From assembly GCF_000518985.1 (NCBI RefSeq), contig NZ_JAEQ01000014.1, positions 59,293 to 123,292 on the forward strand: a stretch of 64,000 nt of DNA, given 5' to 3'. The notes under the pieces were generated by a model. It did not search any database. It was not told the DNA's origin and saw nothing but the letters and a program-made list of their open reading frames with translations. This DNA is from Chelativorans sp. J32 (GTDB lineage: Bacteria > Pseudomonadota > Alphaproteobacteria > Rhizobiales > Rhizobiaceae). Shown piece by piece: positions 28,262 through 37,034 of the stretch. Both the position numbers and the translations under genes were made by a program. Every line of letters starts with the position of its first letter. The stretch's first letter is position 1.

Positions 28262-28364
28262 AGGATAGGGCTCTAAGCGGGTAAGATAGTGCTGAAAGAG
28301 CAGAGCGCAGGTCGGCAAGCAAGCGGTACGCCTGCTGCCAAATGCCTGCTCCATTCGTTGCCCT

Positions 28365-28823
28365 CTACTGGCCGAATTTCAAGCCGGGTTCAGAGCCGAG
28401 GATCTCTACCAGCTCGATATCGAAGACCAGATCTTGGCCGGCGAGCGGATGATTGGCGTCCACCACCACCTCTTCATCGTCAACCTGGATGACGGTGAGC
28501 GGTATCTGTTTGCCGTCGCGCGTGGTCGCGGTCAGCCGCGTGCCGATCTGAAGATCCAGATTGTCGGGCATGGAGCTGCGCGGCACCGATTGCACCTGCC
28601 GCTCGTCCCTTGTTCCATAAGCCTCGTCGGCAGGAATGGTGATCGTCGAAATCTCGCCGACCTCCATGCCTTCCACTTGCCTCTCGAAACCGGGGATGAC
28701 CTGGCCGCCCCCAACTTGGAATTCGAGCGGCTCGCGGCCTTCCGAGGAATCGAATTCGGTGCCGTCGGTGAGGCGTCCCCGATAGTGGACGCGCACGACA
28801 TCGCCTGTCTTGGCTTGTCTCAT
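28365..28823 (-). CDS. FKBP-type peptidyl-prolyl isomerase (SlyD-like)
   Basis: A 152-residue FKBP-fold isomerase. It shows the short FKBP pattern HYRGRLTDGTEFDSS, GGGQVIPGFERQVEGM and AYGTRDE, with the SlyD-like insert-in-flap region and the closing NHPLAGQDLVFDIELVEI. It lacks a His-rich metal tail. AAGGAGA lies seven bases before the ATG. It is convergent with the VOC gene. Confidence 0.88.
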   Translation of the reverse strand: MRQAKTGDVVRVHYRGRLTDGTEFDSSEGREPLEFQVGGGQVIPGFERQVEGMEVGEISTITIPADEAYGTRDERQVQSVPRSSMPDNLDLQIGTRLTATTRDGKQIPLTVIQVDDEEVVVDANHPLAGQDLVFDIELVEILGSEPGLKFGQ

Positions 28824-29019
28824 GGATTTCTCCTTTTTACCGATTTCGATCCATCTGCGCCCAAGCGCTTCGCGGCCGCACCTCCATGATTTGCGGCCAC
28901 CCGTCCAAGGGTAGGGCGCGCAATGGGTGAGTAAACCCCTCAGGACGAGTTTTTTCCGGTCTTCGGAACACGAATTTGCTGCTGCCGGGGCAGCAGCCAG
29001 GTACTCAGCCCTGGGCAAG

Positions 29020-29436
29020 TTACTTGCCAACGATTGCCCAGTCGTAGCCGAAGGGATCGCGAAGCTGGCCGAAACGGTCGCCCCAGAACATCTTTTCAAG
29101 TGGCATCACCACCTCCATGCCTTCCGCCTTGGAGGCGCGATCCCACCAGAAATCCACATCATCGACGCAGAGGGTGAGGGTGATGCCTGCAGGCTTTATG
29201 TAAGCGTGGCCATATTCGGGATAGGGATCGCTCATCATCACCGAGCCGCCGTTGATGTAGAGATGGAGATGCATCGTGCGTCCCTGTTCATCCACCGGAT
29301 GGCGGGCGACTTCTTTGGCGCCGAAAGCCTTCTCGTAAAATGCGGCAGCCTTGGTGGTTCCCTCGACCTGGAGATAGGCGATGACGCCGCCGCGCGGTTC
29401 GCCGGTTTCACCAGGGGTGATTTGGATTGCAGACAT
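29020..29436 (-). CDS. VOC family protein of the ECF42 cluster
   Basis: A 138-residue PhnB/glyoxalase-like VOC protein. PhnB-like wording is seen in VIAYLQVEGTTKAAAFYEKAFGA and GDRFGQLRDPFGYDWAI. It lies downstream of the YciI genes on the same strand, and VOC proteins often accompany ECF42 sigma factors. GAAGGAGAAGG precedes the start. A 12-bp hairpin separates it from the YciI gene upstream, so it may have its own promoter. Confidence 0.83.
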   Translation of the reverse strand: MSAIQITPGETGEPRGGVIAYLQVEGTTKAAAFYEKAFGAKEVARHPVDEQGRTMHLHLYINGGSVMMSDPYPEYGHAYIKPAGITLTLCVDDVDFWWDRASKAEGMEVVMPLEKMFWGDRFGQLRDPFGYDWAIVGK

Positions 29437-29527
29437 GTCCTTCTCCTTCTTTTGCATAAAGCCCTTTGCGATCTGGTCGTCCCAAGGACGGTGGAAAAGG
29501 CGCACATCCGACAGAAGGCATTTTTTA

Positions 29528-29558
29528 TGCGGCTGCGCCGAGAGGCGGCGCAGCCGCA
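29528..29558. repeat. 12-bp perfect hairpin between the third YciI gene and the VOC gene
   Basis: TGCGGCTGCGCC and GGCGCAGCCGCA are exact reverse complements around a 7-base loop. On the minus strand, the direction of these genes, the 3' side is followed by an A-rich run, so this is not a typical intrinsic terminator. It may stabilise or end the upstream mRNA. Confidence 0.55.
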
Positions 29559-29693
29559 ATGGAAACGTCCCCACCGGAGGCGGTTTCTAGAGCGCGGAGT
29601 CCGATCTTGTCGGCCGCGGCATCTTCTTCGCCTTCTCCTATGGCCGCTCCGTCCAACTAGCGGTCCCAGTAGGGGGACGGGTGTTGCGGGCGT

Positions 29694-30059
29694 TCAAAAT
29701 GCATCCCCGGTGAGATCTTCGATCGCGCGCAGTTCCACTGTGCTGCCGGTGGCGAGCATAGGCAGGCGGGCTGCGAGTGCAAAAGCCTCGTCCTTTCCTT
29801 CCGCCTCGATCAGGAGGAAGCCGAGCAATTGCTCCTTGGTCTCGCTGAAGGGGCCGTCGGTGCTGACAATCCTGCCGCTCTTCAGACGCAGCGTGGTCGC
29901 CTCTGATGGCCATTCCAAACCGTGCGAGGCTATGAAATGCCCTTTTGCCTTCAACTCCTCGTCGTAGCCCTGTGCCGCGCGCACGCATTCCATCGCTGCT
30001 TCCAGAGGCTTCGTCCTCATCTCGGCTTCATCGGCATAAATCAGTAAAAGGTAACGCAT
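29694..30059 (-). CDS. YciI/DGPF domain protein (third copy)
   Basis: A 121-residue YCII/DGPF-family protein, a small dimeric alpha/beta fold. The family stretch TDGPFSETKEQLLGF is at about residues 67-81, with MRYLLLIYADEAEM at the start. YciI proteins can show peroxidase/dehydrochlorinase-type chemistry but function here is unknown. It is one of three YciI genes beside an ECF42 sigma factor. Confidence 0.87.
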   Translation of the reverse strand: MRYLLLIYADEAEMRTKPLEAAMECVRAAQGYDEELKAKGHFIASHGLEWPSEATTLRLKSGRIVSTDGPFSETKEQLLGFLLIEAEGKDEAFALAARLPMLATGSTVELRAIEDLTGDAF

Positions 30060-30121
30060 AGGGATTCTCCGTCTCGCTCCTTGCGGACACATTCCCGGTT
30101 GGGACCGGGGCCGGACGCGTA

Positions 30122-30478
30122 TCATTGCTCGCCGGGCTTGCCCGCCATGCGGATCTCGATACGGCCATAGCGGCCTATAGGTACCTTGGAGGCCATGGCG
30201 ACCGCGTCGTCGCGGTCCTTGGCTTCCACCAGGAGAAATCCGACGAGTTGCTCCTTCGCTTCGGAAAAGGGACCATCCACCGTCACCACCTTCCCGCCGC
30301 GCGTGACGAGATTTGTGGCGCGGGAGGGCGCTTCCAGCGCGTGAGCGACGACCAGATTGCCCTGCTGCGCGAGCAGACCGTCATAGGCGATGGAGTCTTG
30401 GACCAGCCGGTCCATCTCTTCCTTGGGGAGGGCCCTCAATGCAGTTTGATCGACATAAACCAGGCAGACATAGCGCAT
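30122..30478 (-). CDS. YciI/DGPF domain protein (second copy)
   Basis: A 118-residue YciI protein. It carries VDGPFSEAKEQLVGFLLVEAKD at about residues 66-87 and opens MRYVCLVYVDQ. The Met at 30478 is preferred over the one two codons upstream because GAGGAG is then six bases away. It lies 80 bases after the sigma factor and 62 bases before the third YciI gene. Confidence 0.87.
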   Translation of the reverse strand: MRYVCLVYVDQTALRALPKEEMDRLVQDSIAYDGLLAQQGNLVVAHALEAPSRATNLVTRGGKVVTVDGPFSEAKEQLVGFLLVEAKDRDDAVAMASKVPIGRYGRIEIRMAGKPGEQ

Positions 30479-30557
30479 GTTCATCTCCTCACTCTTGAAC
30501 CACGCGCCTAGGACGGCTGCAGCGGACGCCCTCCGACATTTCTCCGCCGGGAAAAAA

Positions 30558-31823
30558 TCAGGCAGATTTTGCCTTTGGTTTCGAGTCGGTGATCAGCCGG
30601 TCGATCTGGTGGCGGATATGGGCGGCTTCGGCGGGCGTGCGGGCGAGCGAAATGGCCTTGTCGAACGCGGTGCGCGCTTCCCGCTCGCGGCCCAGTTCCT
30701 TCAGCAGCGCACCGCGCACGCCATGGAAGTAAAAATAGTTCGAGAGCCGTTCCGCAAGCGGCTCGACAAGCAACAGCGCGGCCTCCGGCCCTTGCGTCTT
30801 GAGCACCGCAACCGCGCGGTTGAGCCGGATGATTGGGGAGGGCTGAAGGCGTTCCAGCATCTGGTAGAGCAGGTTGATCTCCTGCCAATCGGTTTCCTCC
30901 GGCTTCGACGCCCGCGCGTGGAGCGCAGCGATCGCCGCCTGCACCTGGTAGGCGCCGGGCTTGCGATGGCGCATGGCCTTGTCCACCAGCGCCAAGCCCT
31001 CCGTAATCATGTCGCGGTTCCAGAGGCTGCGGTTCTGCTCGTCCAGGAGGACGATATTGCCGTCGCCGTCGATGCGGGCAGGCGTGCGGGCATGCTGCAG
31101 GAGCATCAGCGCCAAAAGGCCCATGACCTCCGGCTCAGCAGGAAAAAGCCTCAGGAGGAGGCGGGCGAGCCGGATCGCCTCGCTGCAGAGCGGTTCGCGC
31201 ACATGCATGTCCCCGCCGCTCGCGGAGTAGCCCTCATTGAAGATCAGATAGATCATGGCGGCCACCGCCGCGAGCCGCTCCGCCCTCTCTACGGCCCCGG
31301 GGGCGCCGAAGGGCACGTTTGCTTCCGTCACGCGCCGCTTTGCCCGGGTGATGCGCTGCTCCATCGCCTTTTCGTTGACGAGAAAGGCACTGGCGATCTC
31401 GCGGACGGAGAGGCCGGAGACGATGCGCAACGCGAGCGCCACCTGCTGTGTCGCCGGCAAATCCGGATGGCAGCAGATGAACATCAGCCGCAGGATGTCG
31501 TCGCGATAATGCGAGTCGTCCAGCCGCTCGGCCATATCGGCCTCGGCATCCCCAAGGTCGGAAATCGCCTCGTCGGCGGGAAGTGCCGTGTTGCGGCTGT
31601 CGCGACGGACCGAATCGAGCGCGGCATTGCGGCCAACGAAGATGAGCCAGGCGGCGGGATCGCGGGGCGGCCCGTTCACCGGCCAGGTCTTTATGGCGCG
31701 CAGGCAGGCTTCCTGGAACGCCTCCTCGGCCCGGTCGAGATCGCGGAAATAACGCAGAAGCGCGCCCATCGCCTGCGGGCGCGCGCCCGTCAATGTCGTC
31801 TCGATCCAGGCCAGGTCGTTCAT
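30558..31823 (-). CDS. ECF42-type RNA polymerase sigma factor with C-terminal extension
   Basis: A 421-residue sigma factor. Region 2 is near residues 10-75 (AEEAFQEACLRAIKTW, DPAAWLIFVGRNAALD) and region 4 near 110-170 (LALRIVSGLSVREIASAFLV, KAMEQRITRAKRR). A DUF6596/SnoaL-free helical extension of about 240 residues follows, with TPR-like repeats (NLLYQMLERLQPSPIIRLNRAVAV). This architecture and the adjacent DGPF genes define ECF42. These lack a classical anti-sigma factor and the extension is thought to control activity. Its start overlaps the upstream YciI stop by ATGA. Confidence 0.92.
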   Translation of the reverse strand: MNDLAWIETTLTGARPQAMGALLRYFRDLDRAEEAFQEACLRAIKTWPVNGPPRDPAAWLIFVGRNAALDSVRRDSRNTALPADEAISDLGDAEADMAERLDDSHYRDDILRLMFICCHPDLPATQQVALALRIVSGLSVREIASAFLVNEKAMEQRITRAKRRVTEANVPFGAPGAVERAERLAAVAAMIYLIFNEGYSASGGDMHVREPLCSEAIRLARLLLRLFPAEPEVMGLLALMLLQHARTPARIDGDGNIVLLDEQNRSLWNRDMITEGLALVDKAMRHRKPGAYQVQAAIAALHARASKPEETDWQEINLLYQMLERLQPSPIIRLNRAVAVLKTQGPEAALLLVEPLAERLSNYFYFHGVRGALLKELGREREARTAFDKAISLARTPAEAAHIRHQIDRLITDSKPKAKSA

Positions 31824-32206
31824 GATGCTACTTTCACCTCTCCAGGGAGCACGCCTTCTTCAAAGATCTGAACCGGGCGGATCTCGAATGTGCAGCTTTC
31901 GCCCTCTTTCAGGCGCTTGGCGAAATCGATGACCTCGTCCAGGTTTTCGCAATCCACGAGATAGAAGCCCAGAAGCTGTTCTTTCGTCTCGGCGAAAGGG
32001 CCGTCCAGCACCAGCTGCTCGTTGCCGGAGGTTCGGATCGTGGTGGCGCCGGTGGTAGGCACGAGCCTGATAGCCGGCCCCATCTTCCCATGCTCGACGA
32101 ATTCCTTCTGCACGCGCTTGCGCTTGGCCAGGACCGCTTCGTCTTCGGCCTTGCTCCAGGACATCACCACGTCCTCGTCGTGGTAACAAAGAATGGCATA
32201 AAGCAT
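31820..32206 (-). CDS. YciI/DGPF domain protein (first copy)
   Basis: A 128-residue YciI protein with LDGPFAETKEQLLGFYLVDC at about residues 74-93. GAGGTGA precedes the start at 32206. Its TGA overlaps the sigma factor ATG, which points to translational coupling of the two. It leads the cluster, so the promoter should lie in 32207-32341, a region shared with divergent pyrC. Confidence 0.88.
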   Translation of the reverse strand: MLYAILCYHDEDVVMSWSKAEDEAVLAKRKRVQKEFVEHGKMGPAIRLVPTTGATTIRTSGNEQLVLDGPFAETKEQLLGFYLVDCENLDEVIDFAKRLKEGESCTFEIRPVQIFEEGVLPGEVKVAS

Positions 32207-32341
32207 CGGTTCACCTCGTTCGCTTGAAAGACGGCCGAGCATGCCTCAATCCGACAGGGGCAGCGAGCATTTTCGCAAGTTGGTGGCGAGCCATAGTTTT
32301 GCTTGCGCTTGGGCTCAAACCGGCTATGTCTCGGTCTCATC

Positions 32342-33382
32342 ATGAAAACGCTCACAATCAGGCAGCCAGACGACTGGCATCTCCACCTGCGCGACGGCGC
32401 CGTGCTTAAGGCCGTGGCACCCCATTCCGCGGTGCATTTCGCCCGCGCCATCATCATGCCGAACCTGGTGCCGCCGGTCGTCACCACGACGGATGCGGCG
32501 GCCTATCGCGAGCGCATCCTGGCGGCGTTGCCGGAAGGGAGCAGCTTCACACCGCTGATGACGCTCTATCTTACGGAAACGACCCAGGCCGAGGACGTGG
32601 AGGCCGGCTTTCGCGACGGTCTGATCAAGGCCGTCAAGCTTTATCCGGCCGGAGCAACGACCAACTCCCAGAGCGGCGTGCGCAATATCGAGACAGCCTA
32701 TCCCGTGTTGGAGCGGATGGCGGCCATCGGCCTGCCACTTTGCGTGCATGGCGAGGTGACCGATCCAACGGTCGACATCTTCGACCGCGAGGCGGCCTTC
32801 ATCGAGCGGGTGCTGGAGCCCTTGCGGCGGCGCATCCCCGAGCTCCGCATCGTGATGGAGCACATTACGACCAAGGACGGCGTGGATTTCGTCCGCGCGC
32901 AGGGTCAAAATATGGGCGCTACGATCACGCCGCACCACCTGATCATCAACCGCAACGCGATCCTGGCCGGCGGAATCCGGCCGCATTATTATTGCCTGCC
33001 GGTGGCCAAGCGCGAAGCGCATCGCCTCGCACTGCGCGCCGCCGCCATCTCGGGCCATGGGCCCTTCTTCCTCGGCACGGATTCCGCGCCCCATCTGGAT
33101 CCTCTCAAGGAATGCGCCTGCGGCTGCGCCGGCATCTTCAACGCGCCGAACACGCTTGCTTGCCTGGCACATGTTTTCGAGGAGGAGGGGGCGCTCGATC
33201 AGCTCGAAGCCTTCACCTCCTTGAACGGCCCTGCCTTCTACCGCCTGCCGCCTAATGAAAAGCGGATCACGCTCCGGCGCCAGGACGTTCCGGTGGAGAT
33301 GGAGCGGAAGGTCAGCGTCGGCGAGGAAACCCTCACCATTTTCGACCCGATGTTCCCGATCCACTGGAAGGTGGAGGATTAA
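32342..33382 (+). CDS. pyrC: Dihydroorotase
   Basis: A 346-residue class II dihydroorotase, third step of pyrimidine synthesis. Zinc-binding HLHLRDG is at residues 13-19, the carboxylated Lys lies in [14 protein letters not shown], further His in HGEVTD and MEHITTKDG, and the Asp in LGTDSAPH. Length fits the E. coli type. The start at [14 protein letters not shown] fits the family. pyrE follows in the same direction. Confidence 0.94.
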   Translation: MKTLTIRQPDDWHLHLRDGAVLKAVAPHSAVHFARAIIMPNLVPPVVTTTDAAAYRERILAALPEGSSFTPLMTLYLTETTQAEDVEAGFRDGLIKAVKLYPAGATTNSQSGVRNIETAYPVLERMAAIGLPLCVHGEVTDPTVDIFDREAAFIERVLEPLRRRIPELRIVMEHITTKDGVDFVRAQGQNMGATITPHHLIINRNAILAGGIRPHYYCLPVAKREAHRLALRAAAISGHGPFFLGTDSAPHLDPLKECACGCAGIFNAPNTLACLAHVFEEEGALDQLEAFTSLNGPAFYRLPPNEKRITLRRQDVPVEMERKVSVGEETLTIFDPMFPIHWKVED

Positions 33383-33530
33383 CTTTCTAGCGGAGTGCTA
33401 GCCTGCTAGGCAACGGAAGGCGGCAGCCTTCGAGCAAGAACGTCAACTCGGCATCTGCGAGGGGCCCGCAGCGGAACTAAATGTCCCCGAGCAGAACGCC
33501 TTAGCGTGATCATAGTGACCGGAGCCCGCC

Positions 33531-34235
33531 ATGTTTGCCAATACTTTTCCCGATAAGGCCCTGATCGCCGAAACGGTTGCCAAGATGCTTCTGGAGATCG
33601 AGGCGGTCCACATCCGCGCAGACGAGCCCTATACCTTCACCTCCGGCATCAAAGCGCCCGTCTATATCGATTGTCGCAAGCTCATTTCCTATCCACGCAT
33701 CCGCTCCGCCGTCATGGATTTCGGAGCGTCGGTGGTCCTGCGCGGTGCGGGGTTCGAGCAATTCGATGCAGTGGCCGGCGGCGAGACGGCTGGCATTCCC
33801 TTTGCCGCGTGGCTGTCGGAGAGGCTCGGCCTGCCGATGCTGTATGTGCGCAAGAAGCCCAAGGGCTTCGGCCGCAATGCGCAAATCGAAGGCAATCTGG
33901 CCGACGGCGCGCGCGTGCTCCTGGTCGAAGATCTCACCACCGATGGCGGCAGCAAGATCAAATTCGCCGAAGCCATTCGCAAGGCGGGCGCAAATGTGAC
34001 CGACACGTTCGCTGTCTTCTATTACGACATCTTTCCGGACACACCGGATCGGTTGAAAGCGGCCGGAATGCGCCTCCATTACCTCACCACCTGGTGGGAC
34101 ATCCTCGCGGCTTGCCGCAAGGAAAATCGCTTCGGGGTAGAGGCGCTCGATCAGGCCGAAGCCTTCCTCAAGGAGCCTCTCAAATGGTCGGCCGCTCACG
34201 GTGGTATTGCCGAGCTGCCGCGTTCGGAGGGATGA
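33531..34235 (+). CDS. pyrE: Orotate phosphoribosyltransferase
   Basis: A 234-residue enzyme that joins orotate to PRPP to make OMP. The PRPP motif is [14 protein letters not shown] at about residues 125-138; [17 protein letters not shown] is the flexible catalytic loop. It follows pyrC after 148 bases, a sensible pathway neighbour. Confidence 0.95.
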   Translation: MFANTFPDKALIAETVAKMLLEIEAVHIRADEPYTFTSGIKAPVYIDCRKLISYPRIRSAVMDFGASVVLRGAGFEQFDAVAGGETAGIPFAAWLSERLGLPMLYVRKKPKGFGRNAQIEGNLADGARVLLVEDLTTDGGSKIKFAEAIRKAGANVTDTFAVFYYDIFPDTPDRLKAAGMRLHYLTTWWDILAACRKENRFGVEALDQAEAFLKEPLKWSAAHGGIAELPRSEG

Positions 34236-34320
34236 GTTCACGGCCGTTGCGCAGCATGAGCTTCGAGCCTGCTCGCTCGCGCCCTCAAGCTGGCGCGGGT
34301 ATTCACGATTTGTTGCAGCT

Positions 34321-34345
34321 GGAACGATGTGGTTGATCGAGCGTT
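34321..34345 (+). promoter_or_regulatory. Consensus EcfG general-stress promoter
   Basis: GGAAC (34321-34325), 16 bases, then CGTT (34342-34345) is an exact match to the alphaproteobacterial EcfG promoter. Transcription would begin about 7 bases later, some 28 bases before the DUF378 start at 34380. Confidence 0.7.
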
Positions 34346-34379
34346 GTGTTGGTGCGGGAGTCCCAGCGGGAGAACTCTT

Positions 34380-34604
34380 ATGCACTCGCTCAACGTTATC
34401 ACTCTTGTCCTCATCATCATTGGCGGATTGAACTGGCTGCTCGTTGGCCTGTTCCAGTTCGACCTCGTGGCGGCCATTTTTGGCGGTCCGGAGGCTGCAG
34501 TCTCCAGGGTGATCTACATTCTGGTGGGGCTGTCGGCTCTGTGGCAGCTCATGCCGCTGATCAAGTCGTTCAGCGAGGACGAAGCACTCGCTCAGCGCCA
34601 TTAA
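34380..34604 (+). CDS. DUF378 small membrane protein
   Basis: A 74-residue protein with two membrane segments (residues about 4-26 and 36-58). The opening LNVITLVLIIIGGLNWLLVG and the later AVSRVIYILVGLSALWQL are diagnostic of DUF378. No function is known. The perfect EcfG promoter upstream suggests that it is a general-stress gene. GGGAG lies a few bases before the ATG. Confidence 0.87.
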   Translation: MHSLNVITLVLIIIGGLNWLLVGLFQFDLVAAIFGGPEAAVSRVIYILVGLSALWQLMPLIKSFSEDEALAQRH

Positions 34605-34610
34605 AGGAAG

Positions 34611-34640
34611 CGGGTAGGCCGACGGAAGCCGGCCTACCCG
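34611..34640. terminator. Bidirectional terminator-like hairpin
   Basis: CGGGTAGGCC (34611-34620) and GGCCTACCCG (34631-34640) form a perfect 10-bp stem with a 10-base loop between the convergent DUF378 and phosphoesterase genes. There is no long T-run, so it may slow rather than fully stop transcription. Confidence 0.6.
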
Positions 34641-34645
34641 TCTCA

Positions 34646-35590
34646 TCAGGCACCGCGCGTTTCCGGAAGCCTCAGGCTTCGGCTCGGCTCGCGCCCGAAG
34701 CCGGCGATCTCGAGCCGGTTCTCGTAGACCGTCACGATCGCGAAGGCATTGTGCGCCGGTGTTTCGACCATCCCTTGGAAATTGACGAAGTGCTTTCCGG
34801 AAATCTCGCCGTAATTTCCGGCGTGATTGTGCCCGTTGAAGAAGGCCACGACATGCTCGTGGCTTGTAAGCAGTTCGACGATCCGCTCGGAATCCCAGAG
34901 ATTATGCATATCGTGTGGATAGACCGGATAATGGCTGAGCACGATCACCTTCTCTCCAGCGGATCTTGCTCTATCCAGCGCTTCGCCAAGCCATGAAAAC
35001 TGCACGTCGCTCAGCGAGCCGTTCCAGTTATGCGCGTTTGGTGCACCGGCCTCCCTGAGCTTCGCCAGGCGCGCGGCGGCGATTTCAAGCCGCGGATCCC
35101 CGGCGGGCGGTGCGAACAAGCTCACATCATTCCCATCGAGGACGATGAAACGATAGCCTCCGCCGGTGAAGTCGTAGTAGGGCTTTGGCATGCCAACGGT
35201 ACGGACGACCGAGCGCAGATAATCCTGGCCCACCTCGTAATCATGATTGCCGAGTACGAAGAAGTGGTCATGCCGCAGCCGGTCGTAAATCGGCAGGATA
35301 TCGCCGAAACTGTCCCAGTGACGGTCGATGATGTCTCCTAGGGTCACAACGAACTCTAGGTCCTGCTTGTTGAAGCTTTCTATTGCCTCCGTCAGCTTCC
35401 ACAGACTGTTGGCGTAATAGCGCGTGCCACCGGGTTTGGGCGGAAAGGGCGCATATTGCGGGTCGGCGACGATGCCGAACCGGAACAGGGCTCCGCCTTG
35501 CGCCTTTGCAGTCGAGGCGGCAAAGCCCGCGAACGGGGCTAGAAGGCCAGCCGCAGCGGTGGCCTTGATGAGCGTGCGGCGAGTGGGCAT
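34646..35590 (-). CDS. Tat-exported metallophosphoesterase
   Basis: A 314-residue calcineurin-like phosphoesterase. The N terminus TRRTLIKATAAAGLL is a twin-arginine signal. Metal motifs are GIVADPQY, VVTLGDIIDRHWD, VLGNHDYEVG, VLSHYPVY and FFNGHNHAG. The motif set resembles ADP-ribose/CDP-alcohol diphosphatases, but the substrate is not certain. The family motifs are complete. Confidence 0.87.
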   Translation of the reverse strand: MPTRRTLIKATAAAGLLAPFAGFAASTAKAQGGALFRFGIVADPQYAPFPPKPGGTRYYANSLWKLTEAIESFNKQDLEFVVTLGDIIDRHWDSFGDILPIYDRLRHDHFFVLGNHDYEVGQDYLRSVVRTVGMPKPYYDFTGGGYRFIVLDGNDVSLFAPPAGDPRLEIAAARLAKLREAGAPNAHNWNGSLSDVQFSWLGEALDRARSAGEKVIVLSHYPVYPHDMHNLWDSERIVELLTSHEHVVAFFNGHNHAGNYGEISGKHFVNFQGMVETPAHNAFAIVTVYENRLEIAGFGREPSRSLRLPETRGA

Positions 35591-35736
35591 CTCCGATTCT
35601 CCTCGTCTGAACAGAGATGCATTTTTCTAAGACAGCCGCCGTGACATGCAGGTGACGCCGACATGAAGCCCGGATGAAGATCGCGCTCGCGTTTTGATTA
35701 GGGGAGGATGGCTGCGGTGCAGGCAGGGAATGCGGC

Positions 35737-36930
35737 CTATTCGGCCGCGTCACGCCGCGTCGTCTTCGATGCGATATAGCGGCGGATACGTGCCGCTGCT
35801 TCGCGCAGCACCGGCTCCTCCTGGCACATTGAGATGCGGATAAGTCCCTCCGCGGCGGCGCCGAAGCTCGGGCCCGGCATCACCGCGACTTTTTCGGCCT
35901 GCAACAGCCCCCACGCGAAAGCTTCTGCGTTTGGATCCACATGGGAAATGTCGAGCATGACATACATGCCGCCTTCAGAACCCCGCACGATAACCTCGTT
36001 CGCGCCTCTGAGTGCGTCCAGGAACGCGCTCCGGCGGGCGGCATAGCGTTCCGCGATTTCCTGGACCCCATAGCCATTTTCAACGGCCGCAATCGCCGCT
36101 CGGGAGACGAAATCCACCATTCCGTAGCTCGAAACGATGTTGAGATTGGTAAGCAGCCTTACCACCTCGGCGGGTGCGGTGAGCCAGCCGACGCGCCAGC
36201 CTGTCATGCCATGGCTTTTGGAGAGTGAGTTCACGACCAGCGTGCGCTCCTTCATGCCCGGAAATGAACGGGGCGACACGTGCTCCCGTTCACCGCGCAG
36301 CGTCCAGTAAACCTCGTCCGACACGAGCCAGAGATTGTGCCGCCGGCAGATTTCCGCGATAGCCTCCATAGTCGCACGCGAATAGACCGAGCCGGTCGGG
36401 TTGTTGGGCGAGTTGATGAGGATCATGCGCGTTTCGGGCCGGATCGCCGCGGTGATCGCTTCCGCGCCCGGCTCGAAACCGTCCTCCGAACGTGTCTCGA
36501 TTTCCGTGAAGCTTGCGCCGGCAGCGCGGGTCGTGCCCGGATAGGTGGCATAGTAGGGCGAGATGATGATCGCGTGCGAGCCGGGATCGAGCACAGCCTG
36601 ACAGGCTGCGAAGAGCGCGCCTTGGCCTCCCTGCGTGACGATCACTTCTTCAGAGAGGGTTTCCACGCCTGTGCAATCAGCCGACAGCCGCGCCAGCGCC
36701 TGGCGCAATCTGGGCAGGCCCGGCAGCTGGATGTAATGGTGATGGCCGGTCTGCACCGCCTCCACGCAGGCCGCGATCGTTCCTGAAGGCGTATCGAAAT
36801 CATGGTCGCCTACCGACAGCATCAGAATTTCCTCGCCCGCCAAACGTCGAGTGAGGGCAGTGAAATGGACCTCCCAACCGTCTTTGCCGGAAGGCATGAT
36901 GCCGGCTATGCGCTTTGAAGTTTCGGGCAT
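35737..36930 (-). CDS. Class I/II aminotransferase
   Basis: A 397-residue PLP enzyme. The PLP Lys is in NSLSKSHGMTGWRVGW; NSPNNPTGSVYSR is the substrate/PLP region, and ISPYYATYPGTTRAAG lies earlier. Fold type I, aspartate aminotransferase-like; substrate undetermined. It is directly downstream of an XRE-cupin regulator, a common pairing for amine or amino-acid metabolism. Confidence 0.87.
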   Translation of the reverse strand: MPETSKRIAGIMPSGKDGWEVHFTALTRRLAGEEILMLSVGDHDFDTPSGTIAACVEAVQTGHHHYIQLPGLPRLRQALARLSADCTGVETLSEEVIVTQGGQGALFAACQAVLDPGSHAIIISPYYATYPGTTRAAGASFTEIETRSEDGFEPGAEAITAAIRPETRMILINSPNNPTGSVYSRATMEAIAEICRRHNLWLVSDEVYWTLRGEREHVSPRSFPGMKERTLVVNSLSKSHGMTGWRVGWLTAPAEVVRLLTNLNIVSSYGMVDFVSRAAIAAVENGYGVQEIAERYAARRSAFLDALRGANEVIVRGSEGGMYVMLDISHVDPNAEAFAWGLLQAEKVAVMPGPSFGAAAEGLIRISMCQEEPVLREAAARIRRYIASKTTRRDAAE

Positions 36931-37034
36931 GGATTTACTCTTTCCGCGTGGCGCTCAGGGCTCGTTTTCCCAAGCCGTCATGCCCGCAGCATAAATTGTC
37001 AACCCCTGCCGGCCTGCATTCCGGAAGCATGCTG

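Noticed and set aside
30477..31871. A 464-codon open frame on the plus strand
   Set aside because: Antisense to the ECF42 sigma factor; no ribosome site and no domain.
35640..35690. PHO-box-like repeats upstream of the Tat phosphoesterase
   Set aside because: The TGTCA-type half-sites are present but spaced 5 rather than 4 bases apart and poorly matched, so a PhoB site is not supported.
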